The notes under the pieces: generated by a model | What the model was told of the DNA's origin: nothing | The model's database searches: none | Seen by the model: the letters and a program-made list of their open reading frames with translations, nothing else | NCBI RefSeq assembly: GCF_005280205.1 | Contig: NZ_SUND01000011.1 | Location: 102,631-166,630 of the forward strand | Source of the DNA: Bacillus yapensis | GTDB taxonomy: Bacteria; Bacillota; Bacilli; Bacillales; Cytobacillaceae | Direction of reading: 5' to 3' | DNA: 64,000 nucleotides | Translations under genes and position numbers: made by a program | Shown: positions 53,110 to 62,268 of the stretch, in pieces | Layout of the letters: every line of letters starts with the position of its first letter | Position numbering within the stretch: the stretch's first letter is position 1

Positions 53110-53978
53110 GCGAAAAAAGTTATAAAACGTCCTCTTCTCATCATTGTCACGGCTCAGAGAAAAAACCACTTGAAATTTATATGTTCATAGACCCGTTATG
53201 TCCAGAGTGCTGGGCCCTAGAACCTGTGTTGAAAAAACTACAGATTGAATATGGTCGTTATTTTTCCATCAAGCATGTGATCAGCGGGAAATTGGCGATG
53301 TTAAATATATCAACAAAGCAGCATTTCGAGAACATAGCCGATCTTTGGGAAAAAACAGCCTCTCGTACAGGTATGTCCTGTGATGGTTCGCTATGGTTTG
53401 AGAACCCAGTTTCTTCCCCTCATATTGTATCGGTTGCTATAAAGGCAGCGGAACTACAAGGAAGAAGAGCTGGAAACCGCTTTTTGAGAAAGCTTCAAGA
53501 AGAGCTTTTCTTTGGGAAGCAAAACATTTCCAATCAGGAAATTTTAAAAGGTTGTGCTCAGGCGGCTGGATTAGATGTAGATGAGTTCATATCTGATCTG
53601 CATTCGGATAGTGCAGCAAAAGCATTCCAATGCGATTTAAAAATCACCTCTGAAATGGAAGTTCAGGAAATTCCTACTCTCGTCTTTTTTAACGAAAACA
53701 TTGAAGATGAAGGGATCAAGATTACCGGCGAGTATCCATATCAAGTGTATGAGCAAATCTTATTCGAAATGCTACCGAACACACCTGAACGTTCCAATCC
53801 CCCTCCAATCGAAGCGTTCTTGAAGCACTTTCAATTGGTCGCATCCAAGGAGATTGCAGTCGTGTATAACATGTCTGTAGGGGAAGTCGAAAAAGAAATG
53901 AAGAAGCTCCAATTAAAACAAATAGTAGAACAGCTGCCAGCGAAATACGGTGTGTTTTGGAGATATGTGAATTCATAA
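53106..53978 (+). CDS. spxH: ClpXP adaptor SpxH (YjbH), DsbA-like
   Basis: 290 aa. His/Cys-rich N-terminus ([10 protein letters not shown], about residues 9-18), then a thioredoxin-like DsbA domain with PLCPECW (Cys32-Cys35). It delivers Spx to ClpXP for degradation; oxidation or stress aggregates it and stabilises Spx. GTG start, translationally coupled to the globin gene. Spx itself is encoded at 60570, and MecA, another Clp adaptor, at 59499. Confidence 0.9.
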   Translation: MSEKSYKTSSSHHCHGSEKKPLEIYMFIDPLCPECWALEPVLKKLQIEYGRYFSIKHVISGKLAMLNISTKQHFENIADLWEKTASRTGMSCDGSLWFENPVSSPHIVSVAIKAAELQGRRAGNRFLRKLQEELFFGKQNISNQEILKGCAQAAGLDVDEFISDLHSDSAAKAFQCDLKITSEMEVQEIPTLVFFNENIEDEGIKITGEYPYQVYEQILFEMLPNTPERSNPPPIEAFLKHFQLVASKEIAVVYNMSVGEVEKEMKKLQLKQIVEQLPAKYGVFWRYVNS

Positions 53979-54010
53979 TTGAATATGTAAATATAAGAAG
54001 ATGCAGTTAC

Positions 54011-54186
54011 TTACAGGCTTATTGAAAACGTTTGTCTTTCAAGGCGCGAAGCCTTGGGAGGAGCGGAGTTACCATTGTAGGTAATGAGCACCGGACAAGG
54101 CGAAGCAACGAAGAAAGCGAACGTTTGCCAATTGCCTGTAAACATGAAAAGGCCGTGCAAACCATTCTGATTGCACGGCCTTTTCC
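54011..54186 (+). ncRNA. Candidate structured small RNA between spxH and pepF
   Basis: Outer stem TTACAGGC (54011) / GCCTGTAA (54134). Inside: AAGGC-GCGAA-GCCTT hairpin (54041-54055), TTACC-ATTGTA-GGTAA hairpin (54069-54084), GGGAGGAGCGGA and GAGCACCGGACAAGGCGAAG segments, and AACGTT on both sides. An intrinsic terminator AAAAGGCCGTGCAA / TTGCACGGCCTTTT follows (54147-54184). The GC content is higher than the surroundings and there is no ORF. I have a weak memory of similar GGGAGGAGCGGA...GAGCACC RNA in endospore formers (possibly the CsfG sporulation RNA) but cannot confirm it. Confidence 0.6.
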
Positions 54187-54435
54187 TATTTAAATACGAA
54201 CAAAGGGGATGGGAGAAATTTTTCACGGTCAAACAAAGGGGTATGTTTGTTTGTGATTAACTTCACGATATAAATATAACACGCATTTCAATATTCGACA
54301 ATAAATTTGTGCTTTCTTTCACAATATTGTCAAAAACATATACTAGAGCCATACAGATGAAGCAAAGTATACATGATTATCCCTTTTGTGAATATAATCG
54401 AGACAAGGAGTCTTTTGGGCAAAGGGGCTGTTTTC

Positions 54436-54609
54436 ATGAAAAATATACCGTTGATTCTCATGCTGCTGTTTATTATATTTGCTTTTCTCTTTAACTTGTT
54501 AGGACTCATGCATTTAGTTTCAATTTTTATCACGTCACCCATATTATTTATCGCTTTATTGATTTTCATCGTTTATTTGAATGATCGGAATCGATTTAAA
54601 GGGTTTTGA
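54436..54609 (+). CDS. Small membrane protein, 57 aa
   Basis: AAAGGGG before ATG 54436. Two membrane segments (IPLILMLLFIIFAFLFNLLG; ILFIALLIFIVYL) and a basic tail NDRNRFKGF. No family recognised. Stands alone between the candidate RNA and the convergent pepF gene. Confidence 0.55.
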   Translation: MKNIPLILMLLFIIFAFLFNLLGLMHLVSIFITSPILFIALLIFIVYLNDRNRFKGF

Positions 54610-54704
54610 TGAGGATTTTTTTGGTATGTCGGCGGATATCGGTCTTTATTTGAATATTTCGGTCTTCAAAAAATTATATCAGTCTAGACCCCAAATCAAC
54701 ACAT

Positions 54705-54735
54705 AAAAAGGCGGTCCCGCAAACAAGACCACCTT
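54705..54735 (-). terminator. Terminator of pepF
   Basis: AAAAAGGCGGTC / GACCACCTT pairing followed on the minus strand by TTTTTATG. Confidence 0.72.
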
Positions 54736-54740
54736 CCCTT

Positions 54741-56558
54741 TTATGACAACAAGCTTTCCATCTCGTTGAGTCTTTCTTCAAACACCTTTAATGCTGCTTC
54801 AATTGGCTCAGAGCTTGTCATATCTACCCCAGCCTTCTTCAATACTTCAATCGGATAGTCTGAGCTACCTGATTTTAAGAATTCAAGATAGCGGTCAACT
54901 GCTGGCTGACCCTCATCAATAATTTGCTGGCTTAAGGCAGTTGCTGCACTAAAACCAGTCGCATATTGGTACACATAATAATTGTAGTAGAAGTGAGGAA
55001 TTCTAGACCATTCAAGACCAATTTCCTCATCGATCACCATGTTTTCTCCACCGAAGTATTTCACATTTAAGTCGTAGTACTCTTTTGTCAACAACTCCGC
55101 AGTTAAAGCTTCATGATTTTGAGCTTTTTGGTGAATGAGATGCTCAAATTCAGCAAACATGGTTTGACGGAAGACTGTTCCTCTGAAGCCTTCTAAATAA
55201 TGATTTAACAAGTATAATCTCTTTTGCTCATCATCTATTGTCTTTAATAAGTAATCATTCAGAAGATTTTCGTTACAAGTAGACGCTACTTCTGCCACAA
55301 AAATTGAATAATCTCCATATGCGTAAGGCTGTGTCTTTCTTGTGTAATAGCTATGAACAGAATGACCAAACTCATGAGCAAGGGTGAAAAGGTTATTCAC
55401 ATTGTCCTGCCAGTTCATAAGAATGTATGGATTTGTTCCGTACGTACCAGAAGAATACGCACCTGAACGTTTTCCCTTGTTTTCATGAACATCGACCCAA
55501 CGATTTTCAAAGCCTTCCTTCAGGACATTCAAATAATCTTCTCCAAGTGGAGCAAGTCCCTTCAGAATCATTTCCTTCGCTTCGTCATAAGGAATCTCCA
55601 TTTTTACATCCTTCACGAGCGGAGTAAATAAGTCATACATATGAAGCTCGTCGACTCCTAAGACCTTCTTTCTTAGGTTCACATAGCGATGTAATAACGG
55701 CAAATACTTGTTAACCGTATTCACTAAGTTTTCATAAACAGTCTCAGGGATATTATTAGCTGATAATGCCGCATGTCTCGCAGAACTGTAATTGCGAATC
55801 TTCGCGTTAAAATTATCTTTCTTCACCTGACCGCTTAAAGTACTAGAGAATGTATTTTTAAACTTTCCATACGTGTCATACACTGCTTTAAATGCATCCT
55901 TACGAACTCGGACATCTGTGCTTTCAAGGAAGCGAATATAACGCCCGTGCGTAACTTCTACTTCTTCCCCATTTTCATCCTTGATACTTGGGAATTCTAA
56001 ATCAGCATTGTTTAACATTCCAAATGTATTGCTTGAAGCATCCATTACTTCAGAAGCTTCCGCTAATAGAGCCTCTTGTTCAGCTGTTAAAACATGTGGA
56101 CGTTGCAAATTGATTTCTTCTAAAGCATGCTTATATAATTTCAGCTCTTCTTTTTCTTCTAAGAAACCATTAATTTTCCCCTCATCAATTGAAAGGATTT
56201 CAGGAACGACGTACGCAAGAGCACTTGCTACTTGGGAATATAATCCCTTGATACGGCCATCCATGCCTTGATAGAAGGAATTTGTCGTATCTTGGTCATA
56301 ACGCATATGAGCATATGTATACAGCTTACTAATGCGCTCTAAAATTTGATCCTGCTTTTGCAACGCTTCGTATAGTACATCGGCACTTTCAGCCAACTTA
56401 CCTTGATATGCAGCAACGCCGGGAATTAATTCCGCGACTGCTTTAAATTCCTTTTCCCATTCATCATCAGTAGCAAAAATATCTTCTAATCTCCATGTAT
56501 CTTCTACTTTAATTTCACTTCTTGTTGGGAGTTTCTTTACAGCAGTTTCTGTTCCCAT
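54741..56558 (-). CDS. pepF: Oligoendopeptidase F
   Basis: 605 aa from ATG 56558 (GGAGGT 7 nt upstream; the open frame reaches 56603). M3B metallopeptidase with HEFGH zinc motif in LFTLAHEFGHSVHSYYT (about residue 390) and the second Glu ligand in FVAEVASTCNENLL. Cytoplasmic peptide turnover; in B. subtilis overproduction of YjbG/PepF blocks sporulation signalling peptides. Distinct from the M3 peptidase at 23053. Confidence 0.93.
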   Translation of the reverse strand: MGTETAVKKLPTRSEIKVEDTWRLEDIFATDDEWEKEFKAVAELIPGVAAYQGKLAESADVLYEALQKQDQILERISKLYTYAHMRYDQDTTNSFYQGMDGRIKGLYSQVASALAYVVPEILSIDEGKINGFLEEKEELKLYKHALEEINLQRPHVLTAEQEALLAEASEVMDASSNTFGMLNNADLEFPSIKDENGEEVEVTHGRYIRFLESTDVRVRKDAFKAVYDTYGKFKNTFSSTLSGQVKKDNFNAKIRNYSSARHAALSANNIPETVYENLVNTVNKYLPLLHRYVNLRKKVLGVDELHMYDLFTPLVKDVKMEIPYDEAKEMILKGLAPLGEDYLNVLKEGFENRWVDVHENKGKRSGAYSSGTYGTNPYILMNWQDNVNNLFTLAHEFGHSVHSYYTRKTQPYAYGDYSIFVAEVASTCNENLLNDYLLKTIDDEQKRLYLLNHYLEGFRGTVFRQTMFAEFEHLIHQKAQNHEALTAELLTKEYYDLNVKYFGGENMVIDEEIGLEWSRIPHFYYNYYVYQYATGFSAATALSQQIIDEGQPAVDRYLEFLKSGSSDYPIEVLKKAGVDMTSSEPIEAALKVFEERLNEMESLLS

Positions 56559-56652
56559 TCCATTACCTCCATTCAATTGTTTCGAAATTCGAAAAATTAT
56601 CATCTCTACATTATTTTAGCTCAAGGGGGTTGTTTTAACAATTGTGGACCTA

Positions 56653-57834
56653 TCAATTTTCATAATATTCTTGATAGAACTTCACTTCCTCCTTTAGCCG
56701 CTCTTCCATATTGTTTGCTATCTTGATTTCTTTATCAATCAAATATATGTTGTTTTCCTTCTTTTTTAGCACACCGATTTGTGTCAATGCTACTAAATAA
56801 TCTTGAATCACAAAAGGAAGTGGATTTCGATGCATACAAGGTAAATCTCTTACTACCAATTGCTTTTCCTTTAACCTTTTTAGAATCGTCTTGTACGCAT
56901 CCTGAAAACGGACGATCGTACCAGGCTCTCGGCCAAAAAGATGCTCTAAAAATAGATAAGTCTGCCAAATAAAGGGAGCTGTTTCAATCGCGTAATTTTG
57001 CTTCAATGGAAGTCCAACGTAAGATGGAAGAGTATACGGATGTAGTGTGTGGGAATAAAGTTCGAATAAGAATAGGTCCTGTAAGGCCTGTCCATTGGTA
57101 ATGAGAGTATTCTTATACAGAAGCAGATCACTGCTCCAATATTTTAGTGATGGGGAAAAAGTAATCTTTGGTTCGATCAGGTCTTGCACAGTCCATTTTT
57201 CTAGAGGCTTGCAAAAAATGCTAGCATAAGCCGTTCTTGTCGTTAGGGAAATCAGATTTTCTAAGCGGATGAATTGATTCGTTTGAGGACAATAAGCTGG
57301 GAGATACACTTCGCGGTTAGCCGTTTCTTTTAAAAATAGATAGTGGAAGCTGGTTAAGGATAGTTTGTGAGTTTGTTTGCGGTTAATATTTTTCCCACCC
57401 AAAATCCAAATCGGGTGTAGTGATAATTTCCGATAGCCTTCTGTTCGCTTTCGAAAAACCTCTGCTGAGATTGTCGAGCACTGAAATTCGATGCAAAAAG
57501 TCTTTTCTTCATAAGTAAAAGCAATATCTGCACGTTGTTTAATCACTGGATAATAACATTCCATTTCCGGGGACAATCCTTGTGTTTCCAACCATTCAAA
57601 CAGTTTAATCTTACCAGACATGTGATATTCTGATTCCCGGTCGTATTCTGTGCATTCACTTCCTTTTTCATGAGCAAAGTGAGGAATTCGCTGCGTCCCT
57701 ATTTTCAAGATCAATTTTTCCGAGCAACTCCGACAATAGAACTCTTCCTTTTTTCGAATCGCCTCCAACTGATTCCGACTATACTTTTCAGCCAATGTGA
57801 TCGTTTCACCAGAATTCAATTTTGCTGTCAGCAA
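56653..57834 (-). CDS. coiA: Competence protein CoiA
   Basis: 393 aa. TTG start at 57834 with GGAGAGG 5 nt upstream. N-terminal zinc-like module (FYCRSCSEKLILKIGTQRIPHFAH, Cys pair at about residues 33-36 and HFAH) followed by a nuclease-like domain with QRADIAFTYEEKTFCIEFQCS (PD-(D/E)XK pattern: AD...IEFQ, about residues 103-121) and FRKRTEGYRKLSLHPIWILG. CoiA processes DNA during transformation. The DNA-uptake machinery is not in this window. Confidence 0.88.
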   Translation of the reverse strand: MLTAKLNSGETITLAEKYSRNQLEAIRKKEEFYCRSCSEKLILKIGTQRIPHFAHEKGSECTEYDRESEYHMSGKIKLFEWLETQGLSPEMECYYPVIKQRADIAFTYEEKTFCIEFQCSTISAEVFRKRTEGYRKLSLHPIWILGGKNINRKQTHKLSLTSFHYLFLKETANREVYLPAYCPQTNQFIRLENLISLTTRTAYASIFCKPLEKWTVQDLIEPKITFSPSLKYWSSDLLLYKNTLITNGQALQDLFLFELYSHTLHPYTLPSYVGLPLKQNYAIETAPFIWQTYLFLEHLFGREPGTIVRFQDAYKTILKRLKEKQLVVRDLPCMHRNPLPFVIQDYLVALTQIGVLKKKENNIYLIDKEIKIANNMEERLKEEVKFYQEYYEN

Positions 57835-57895
57835 GGCAACCTCTCCTTTCTCTGAGATCTATTCTCTTCGGATTGGCTAATTCCTTTTTTCTTGC

Positions 57896-57922
57896 AAAAA
57901 AAACCCTGGGCCACTGACCAGG
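57896..57922 (-). terminator. Terminator of cls
   Basis: CCTGG / CCAGG stem then a run of eight T on the minus strand, 4 bp after the stop. Confidence 0.72.
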
Positions 57923-57925
57923 ATT

Positions 57926-59437
57926 CTATAAAAAAGGCGATAGCAATCTCGACAACGATTCCAACAATCGATACCCTAAATGACGTTTATTGAAATCCTC
58001 CACTTGAAGTAAGGTCGAATCCTCAATATCCTGCAAATAACCTTCCACAAGTTTCTTCGTGCTTTTTGTATTATATAAAAAGGCATTGACCTCAAAATTC
58101 AAGTGAAAGCTCCGCATATCCATATTGGAAGTTCCAATCGAAGCTAACGTGTCATCTACGATAATCATTTTACTATGCATAAATCCTTTTTCGTATTGAT
58201 AAATGTTCACACCAGCTTCAAGAAGATCAGGAAAATACGAGCGGGAAGCATGAAAAACAATCCGCTTGTCTGGTTTATTCGGTACAAGTAGCTTTACATC
58301 AATCCCGCTTAAGCTCGCTATCCTTATCGCACTAAGAATATCCTCATCCGGAATAAAATATGGCGAAGCAATCCAGACTGATTTTTTCGCAGAAGTAATC
58401 ATCGCGAAGAAAATATTCTTAATAACACTCCACTCATTATCCGGCCCACCTGCGATTAATTGAACGCCTCCATGATTGTTTTCGATCAAGACTGGTGATA
58501 GATATTCCACGGTTAAAAGACTCTCATTCGTCATATAGAACCAATCCTGCAAGAATATCAGCTGAAGAGAACGAACAGCTTCTCCCCTTAGCCATAAATG
58601 AGTATCGCGCCAATGTCCGAAATACTTATTTCTCCCCAAATACTCATCGCCAATATTGATACCTCCCACAAAGCCGATACTGCCGTCGATAACAATAATT
58701 TTACGATGATTACGGAAATTGAACTTATTGTTTAGAATTGGGATTTTAACAGGGCCAAAAGGAACAACCTCCACACCTGCTGCCTTTAATTGCTTTATGT
58801 ATCTTCTCGAAAGCTTCCAAGAACCTACAGCATCATATAAAAAACGAACCTTTACCCCTTCTAGTGCTTTCGTAATTAAAATATTCTTGATTTTTTCCCC
58901 AAGGCTATCATCGCGAACAATATAATATTCCAGATGAATATGGTCGTTTGCCTCTTTCAAAGCATGAATGACTTCTCTAAATGTCTCTTCCCCATTGAGT
59001 AATACTTTTGTTTCCGTGCGGAAGGTAATCGGGCTATTCCCGACTTTATGGGCTAGGGCAAAAAGCTTCCGTTGATCAGCATCCATTTCTTCAATTCTTT
59101 CAATGCTGTGGTATTCAACGTCCCCTTCAACTTTCATAAAGGTTTGTTTATCAAATAAATACTTTTTTCGGAACATCTTTTCCTTTCGAAAACTTCGACC
59201 GAATAACAAATAAAAGATAAATCCTACAAGGGGAAAGCTGCCAAGGACAATTAACCATGTCAGGGTTTGAGTCGGATGACGATTTTCTAGGAAGATGACA
59301 AAACCGATAAAGATAACAGAGAGCGTTGTAATGATGCTTAGGTAGCCTAATACACCACCTTCAATATACCCTTTTAAAAGAAAATAAAGTCCAGTCAAAA
59401 CCCCAATATATATAATCAATCTGACAGTATTTTTCAA
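57926..59437 (-). CDS. cls: Cardiolipin synthase
   Basis: 503 aa. Two N-terminal membrane segments (residues about 5-55), then two phospholipase D repeats: HRKIIVIDGSIGFVGGINIG (about residue 240) and HSKMIIVDDTLASIGTSNMD (about 418), each an HxKx4D motif. Condenses two phosphatidylglycerol molecules to cardiolipin in the membrane. Monocistronic. Confidence 0.93.
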   Translation of the reverse strand: MKNTVRLIIYIGVLTGLYFLLKGYIEGGVLGYLSIITTLSVIFIGFVIFLENRHPTQTLTWLIVLGSFPLVGFIFYLLFGRSFRKEKMFRKKYLFDKQTFMKVEGDVEYHSIERIEEMDADQRKLFALAHKVGNSPITFRTETKVLLNGEETFREVIHALKEANDHIHLEYYIVRDDSLGEKIKNILITKALEGVKVRFLYDAVGSWKLSRRYIKQLKAAGVEVVPFGPVKIPILNNKFNFRNHRKIIVIDGSIGFVGGINIGDEYLGRNKYFGHWRDTHLWLRGEAVRSLQLIFLQDWFYMTNESLLTVEYLSPVLIENNHGGVQLIAGGPDNEWSVIKNIFFAMITSAKKSVWIASPYFIPDEDILSAIRIASLSGIDVKLLVPNKPDKRIVFHASRSYFPDLLEAGVNIYQYEKGFMHSKMIIVDDTLASIGTSNMDMRSFHLNFEVNAFLYNTKSTKKLVEGYLQDIEDSTLLQVEDFNKRHLGYRLLESLSRLLSPFL

Positions 59438-59464
59438 GTAGCCTCACCTACCTCACATTACACT

Positions 59465-59492
59465 AAAAAACCGATTTCATCTCTGAAATCGG
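59465..59492 (-). terminator. Terminator of mecA
   Basis: CCGATTTCA-TCTC-TGAAATCGG with TTTTTT on the minus strand. Confidence 0.85.
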
Positions 59493-59498
59493 CATTTA

Positions 59499-60164
59499 TT
59501 ATTGGAAGTATTTTCTTACTTCTGCAAAAACATCTTCAGAAATAATGACCTTCCCGTACTCTTCTACTCGATGAAAGGTTACCTGGGTCTCCACACCATA
59601 CTCGAGAAGCATACTTAAGCTATCATCTATATCATCTTCATCGAAGTCTTCCTCAAGAAATTCAACATACAAATAGTATTTTCCATCGAAAGAATATAAC
59701 TTAGTTATTAAAGAATCTAAAATATTTCGATTTGAAAGAGCAATTAAATCCTCGAAATCATTGAAAGCAAGCAGGAATTCCAATGAACCATCGTAGGGAC
59801 CTTCAAGATCAGGATTCTTTGTTTGAAAATGCTGATCAAGCAGCTCTTCAATTCGTTCCTCTGCTGAGAAATCCTTCAGCTTATCCTCAGGAATCGGAAG
59901 CTCGAACTTCTGTCCATCCTTCGAAACTTGCGCTTTTGTTACAAGTACTTCTAGTCCTTTATCCAAAGCTTGGACTTGTATCCAAAGGGGGCCTTCAATC
60001 ATGAATTCTTCCTCTTGATGAACTTCATCCATCATTTCCCAAAACAATTCTTCACTGCGTTCCCGATTGTACCAAATTTCTTCACGATCAAACCCGCGTT
60101 CTTCTATATCACCGTAAGAAATGTAAAACTTAACAGTATTATCATTAATACGTTCGATTTCCAT
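59499..60164 (-). CDS. mecA: Adaptor protein MecA
   Basis: 221 aa from ATG 60164 (AGAGGT upstream). N-terminal target-binding region MEIERINDNTVKFYISYGDI, an acidic linker, and the C-terminal ClpC-binding domain (YDGSLEFLLAFNDFEDLIALS ... GKYYLYVEFLEEDFDEDDID). It brings ComK and other targets to ClpCP. Order spx-mecA as in B. subtilis. Confidence 0.95.
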   Translation of the reverse strand: MEIERINDNTVKFYISYGDIEERGFDREEIWYNRERSEELFWEMMDEVHQEEEFMIEGPLWIQVQALDKGLEVLVTKAQVSKDGQKFELPIPEDKLKDFSAEERIEELLDQHFQTKNPDLEGPYDGSLEFLLAFNDFEDLIALSNRNILDSLITKLYSFDGKYYLYVEFLEEDFDEDDIDDSLSMLLEYGVETQVTFHRVEEYGKVIISEDVFAEVRKYFQ

Positions 60165-60533
60165 CCAGTAACCTCTCCCTTCTTGCATTATTGGAAGGGA
60201 ATAAATACCCCCATGCAGAATACATGTTACCCTTTACTCACTAATCTCAATCGCACACGTGCAAGTAAATTGTATTGTTACCTTGTACTTATATTTTATG
60301 ATAAAAAGAAGATAAAGGGAAATAAAATGTAACCTATTTATAAAAACCATTATATGCCTAATTGTGGTCAAATAAGCTACAACTTAATCAATTTCAAGGT
60401 CGTCTTAAATAGAACGTTTCTACCGCATACACAGCTTTTCTTGAATTATGACCTCATAAAATAAACCAAGTTGAAACCTATTTGTAGTATCTTATCAGAT
60501 ATTACTCTATCCTACAATTATTTCGAATTAAAC
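60165..60533. other. Intergenic region upstream of mecA, no gene seen
   Basis: AT-rich, 369 bp. It must hold the mecA promoter. No ORF with a ribosome site and no convincing structured RNA. Confidence 0.35.
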
Positions 60534-60563
60534 AAAAAACCCTCGATACAAATGATCGAAGGT
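60534..60563 (-). terminator. Terminator of spx
   Basis: CCCTCGAT / ATCGAAGG stem then TTTTTTG on the minus strand. Confidence 0.78.
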
Positions 60564-60569
60564 TAAGAT

Positions 60570-60965
60570 TTAGTTAACAAGACGCCTAGCTTCTTGAAGT
60601 TGAAATGTACGTACTTTTCTCGGAAGAAAACGACGAATTTCATCTTCGTTGTAGCCAACTTGAAGTCGCTTTTCATCAATGATAATTGGGCGACGAAGCA
60701 ATCCTGGATTGTCCTTAATGAGCTCAAGTAAATGCGGAAGTGGCATTGTTTCCAAATTCACATTTAACTTTTGAAATGTTTTAGATCTAGTTGAAATGAT
60801 TTCATCTGTACCGTCCTCTGTCATACGAAGAATTTCTTTAATTTCTTCAATGGAGAGTGGTTCAGAAAATACATTCCGCTCACTATAAGGTATTTCATGC
60901 TCTTCAAGCCAAGCTTTTGCTTTACGGCAAGATGTGCAACTAGGTGAAGTGTATAATGTAACCAT
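60570..60965 (-). CDS. spx: Transcriptional regulator Spx
   Basis: 131 aa, full length. ArsC-like thioredoxin fold with the redox switch Cys10-x-x-Cys13 in [13 protein letters not shown], and [18 protein letters not shown] with the RPI motif (about residues 91-93). The C-terminus keeps the basic RLVN-type tail that ClpXP sees. It binds the RNA polymerase alpha subunit and turns on thiol-stress genes. A consensus -10 with an upstream palindrome lies at 61063-61090. Downstream of yjbC, as in the yjbC-spx operon. Confidence 0.96.
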   Translation of the reverse strand: MVTLYTSPSCTSCRKAKAWLEEHEIPYSERNVFSEPLSIEEIKEILRMTEDGTDEIISTRSKTFQKLNVNLETMPLPHLLELIKDNPGLLRRPIIIDEKRLQVGYNEDEIRRFLPRKVRTFQLQEARRLVN

Positions 60966-61062
60966 TTTTACTCACACTCCTTTAATGTCGACATATATAG
61001 AAAATCTATATTAGATCTATACTCTAAATTAAAATAACTTTAAAGTAGAAATTATATAAAAC

Positions 61063-61090
61063 ATTATACACCTTTTCTATTTAAAAAGGT
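61063..61090 (-). promoter_or_regulatory. spx promoter -10 and upstream palindrome
   Basis: TATAAT on the minus strand (61063-61068). Directly upstream, ACCTTTT-N7-AAAAGGT (61070-61090). At -35 spacing there is no TTGACA-like box, which would suit an activated or redox-repressed promoter. The regulator is not identified. Confidence 0.5.
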
Positions 61091-61093
61091 ATA

Positions 61094-61303
61094 GTTTTTT
61101 GAGGAATCACGCGATTGTCTTACTTGCTTGTACATAAATTTCTACACTCTCTATATAAGACGTATCATACGCGAAAAAGTTTCATTTTTTTACTATTTCC
61201 ATGAAAATATTTTTTAAGTATCGTAACCCTCTATAAATCTCGAATTCAAGGGATATTATTCTCAATTGAAAAATGAAAATGAAAAAATGTAAGAAAATTT
61301 TGG
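61094..61303. other. Intergenic region between yjbC and the spx promoter, no gene seen
   Basis: AT-rich; no terminator after yjbC is evident, so read-through from yjbC into spx is possible. Confidence 0.35.
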
Positions 61304-61879
61304 TTATACATCCTTTAATACATCCGCCTTGTTTCCGTCCTCTTCAAAGGTGAGAACCTCTTCCACCGGTTGATAATTTTTCCCATAAATTTGTTTGTCT
61401 TTATAAGTATGGATGGACTCATAAGTTTTCTTCATAGCATCATAAATGACATCTTCACTTTCATTATTAGGAGCCCAATACAAAATTTCCATTTCATTTA
61501 CTTCTTTTGTTGCAAGGGAACGCCTTCTATAACCAATGGATTTAGCATGTTCAAATCCTTCTCTTTTATAAAATTTCAAACGTTTCTCTGTATCACTATC
61601 CTTATAATTAACCGGCTCAACTTCCAAAATGATGGGCTTCTCTTTGTCTTTTAATTTTTCAATAAGCTTATGCCCCAGACCTTGACCACGCGCATCCTTT
61701 GAGACAAACAAATAATCAATGAACACAAAATAGTCAAATTCAGCATACATAAGAACATGCAAAGGACTCTCATCCTTATAGTATATATCAGATCGCTCCC
61801 TCAATAATGTCTCCATATGGTCCTGTGATTTCATTTCTTCGACAGGAAAATATTGATTTAATTTTTCATACCAGTGCAT
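61304..61879 (-). CDS. yjbC: YjbC-like GNAT acetyltransferase
   Basis: 191 aa. Acetyl-CoA binding loop VSKDARGQGLGHKLIEKL (R/Q-x-x-G-x-G/A: ARGQGLGHK, about residues 63-71), followed by LEVEPVNYKDSDTEKRLKFYKREGFE. Acceptor unknown. Gene order yjbC-spx is conserved with B. subtilis, where yjbC is also stress-induced. Confidence 0.86.
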   Translation of the reverse strand: MHWYEKLNQYFPVEEMKSQDHMETLLRERSDIYYKDESPLHVLMYAEFDYFVFIDYLFVSKDARGQGLGHKLIEKLKDKEKPIILEVEPVNYKDSDTEKRLKFYKREGFEHAKSIGYRRRSLATKEVNEMEILYWAPNNESEDVIYDAMKKTYESIHTYKDKQIYGKNYQPVEEVLTFEEDGNKADVLKDV

Positions 61880-62053
61880 CGACGATCACGTCCTTCGCTC
61901 ATTCAATTGTTACCTTTCCCTATTATTCATTGAATAAAACTTTTTTAAACGAATTTTCCTCTTTAAATACGGTTGAAGTTCTTTTAAAATGGAGGTAGGG
62001 GATTCAAAATTTTTAGAAGAATGCTTTCGTAAAATAAAAGCAGGGGGTTTGTC

Positions 62054-62239
62054 ATGGCTGAGTACATATTTGATTTAGCTATTGTCGCAATTCTAATTAT
62101 CGGAATAACAGCTTTAATGGGTGTTATGTTACATGGAATTGGCACCAAGATTTTTGGTGGGAAAAACCGCTCAGAGTTCGTAGATAAATCTATGAGAATG
62201 CAAACTGGTTGGAAAAATGTAGGCGGATTCAAAAAATAA
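62054..62239 (+). CDS. Small membrane protein, 61 aa
   Basis: AGGGGG 8 nt before ATG. One strong N-terminal membrane segment (LAIVAILIIGITALMGVMLH) and a basic soluble tail ending GWKNVGGFKK. Not recognised by name; similar 60-aa proteins occur next to yjbC in Bacillaceae as far as I recall. Followed by a strong terminator. Confidence 0.65.
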   Translation: MAEYIFDLAIVAILIIGITALMGVMLHGIGTKIFGGKNRSEFVDKSMRMQTGWKNVGGFKK

Positions 62240-62268
62240 ACTGAGACGAAATTGTCTCAGTTTTTTTA
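62238..62268. terminator. Bidirectional terminator
   Basis: AAACTGAGAC-GAAATT-GTCTCAGTTT then TTTT, between convergent genes. Confidence 0.85.
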
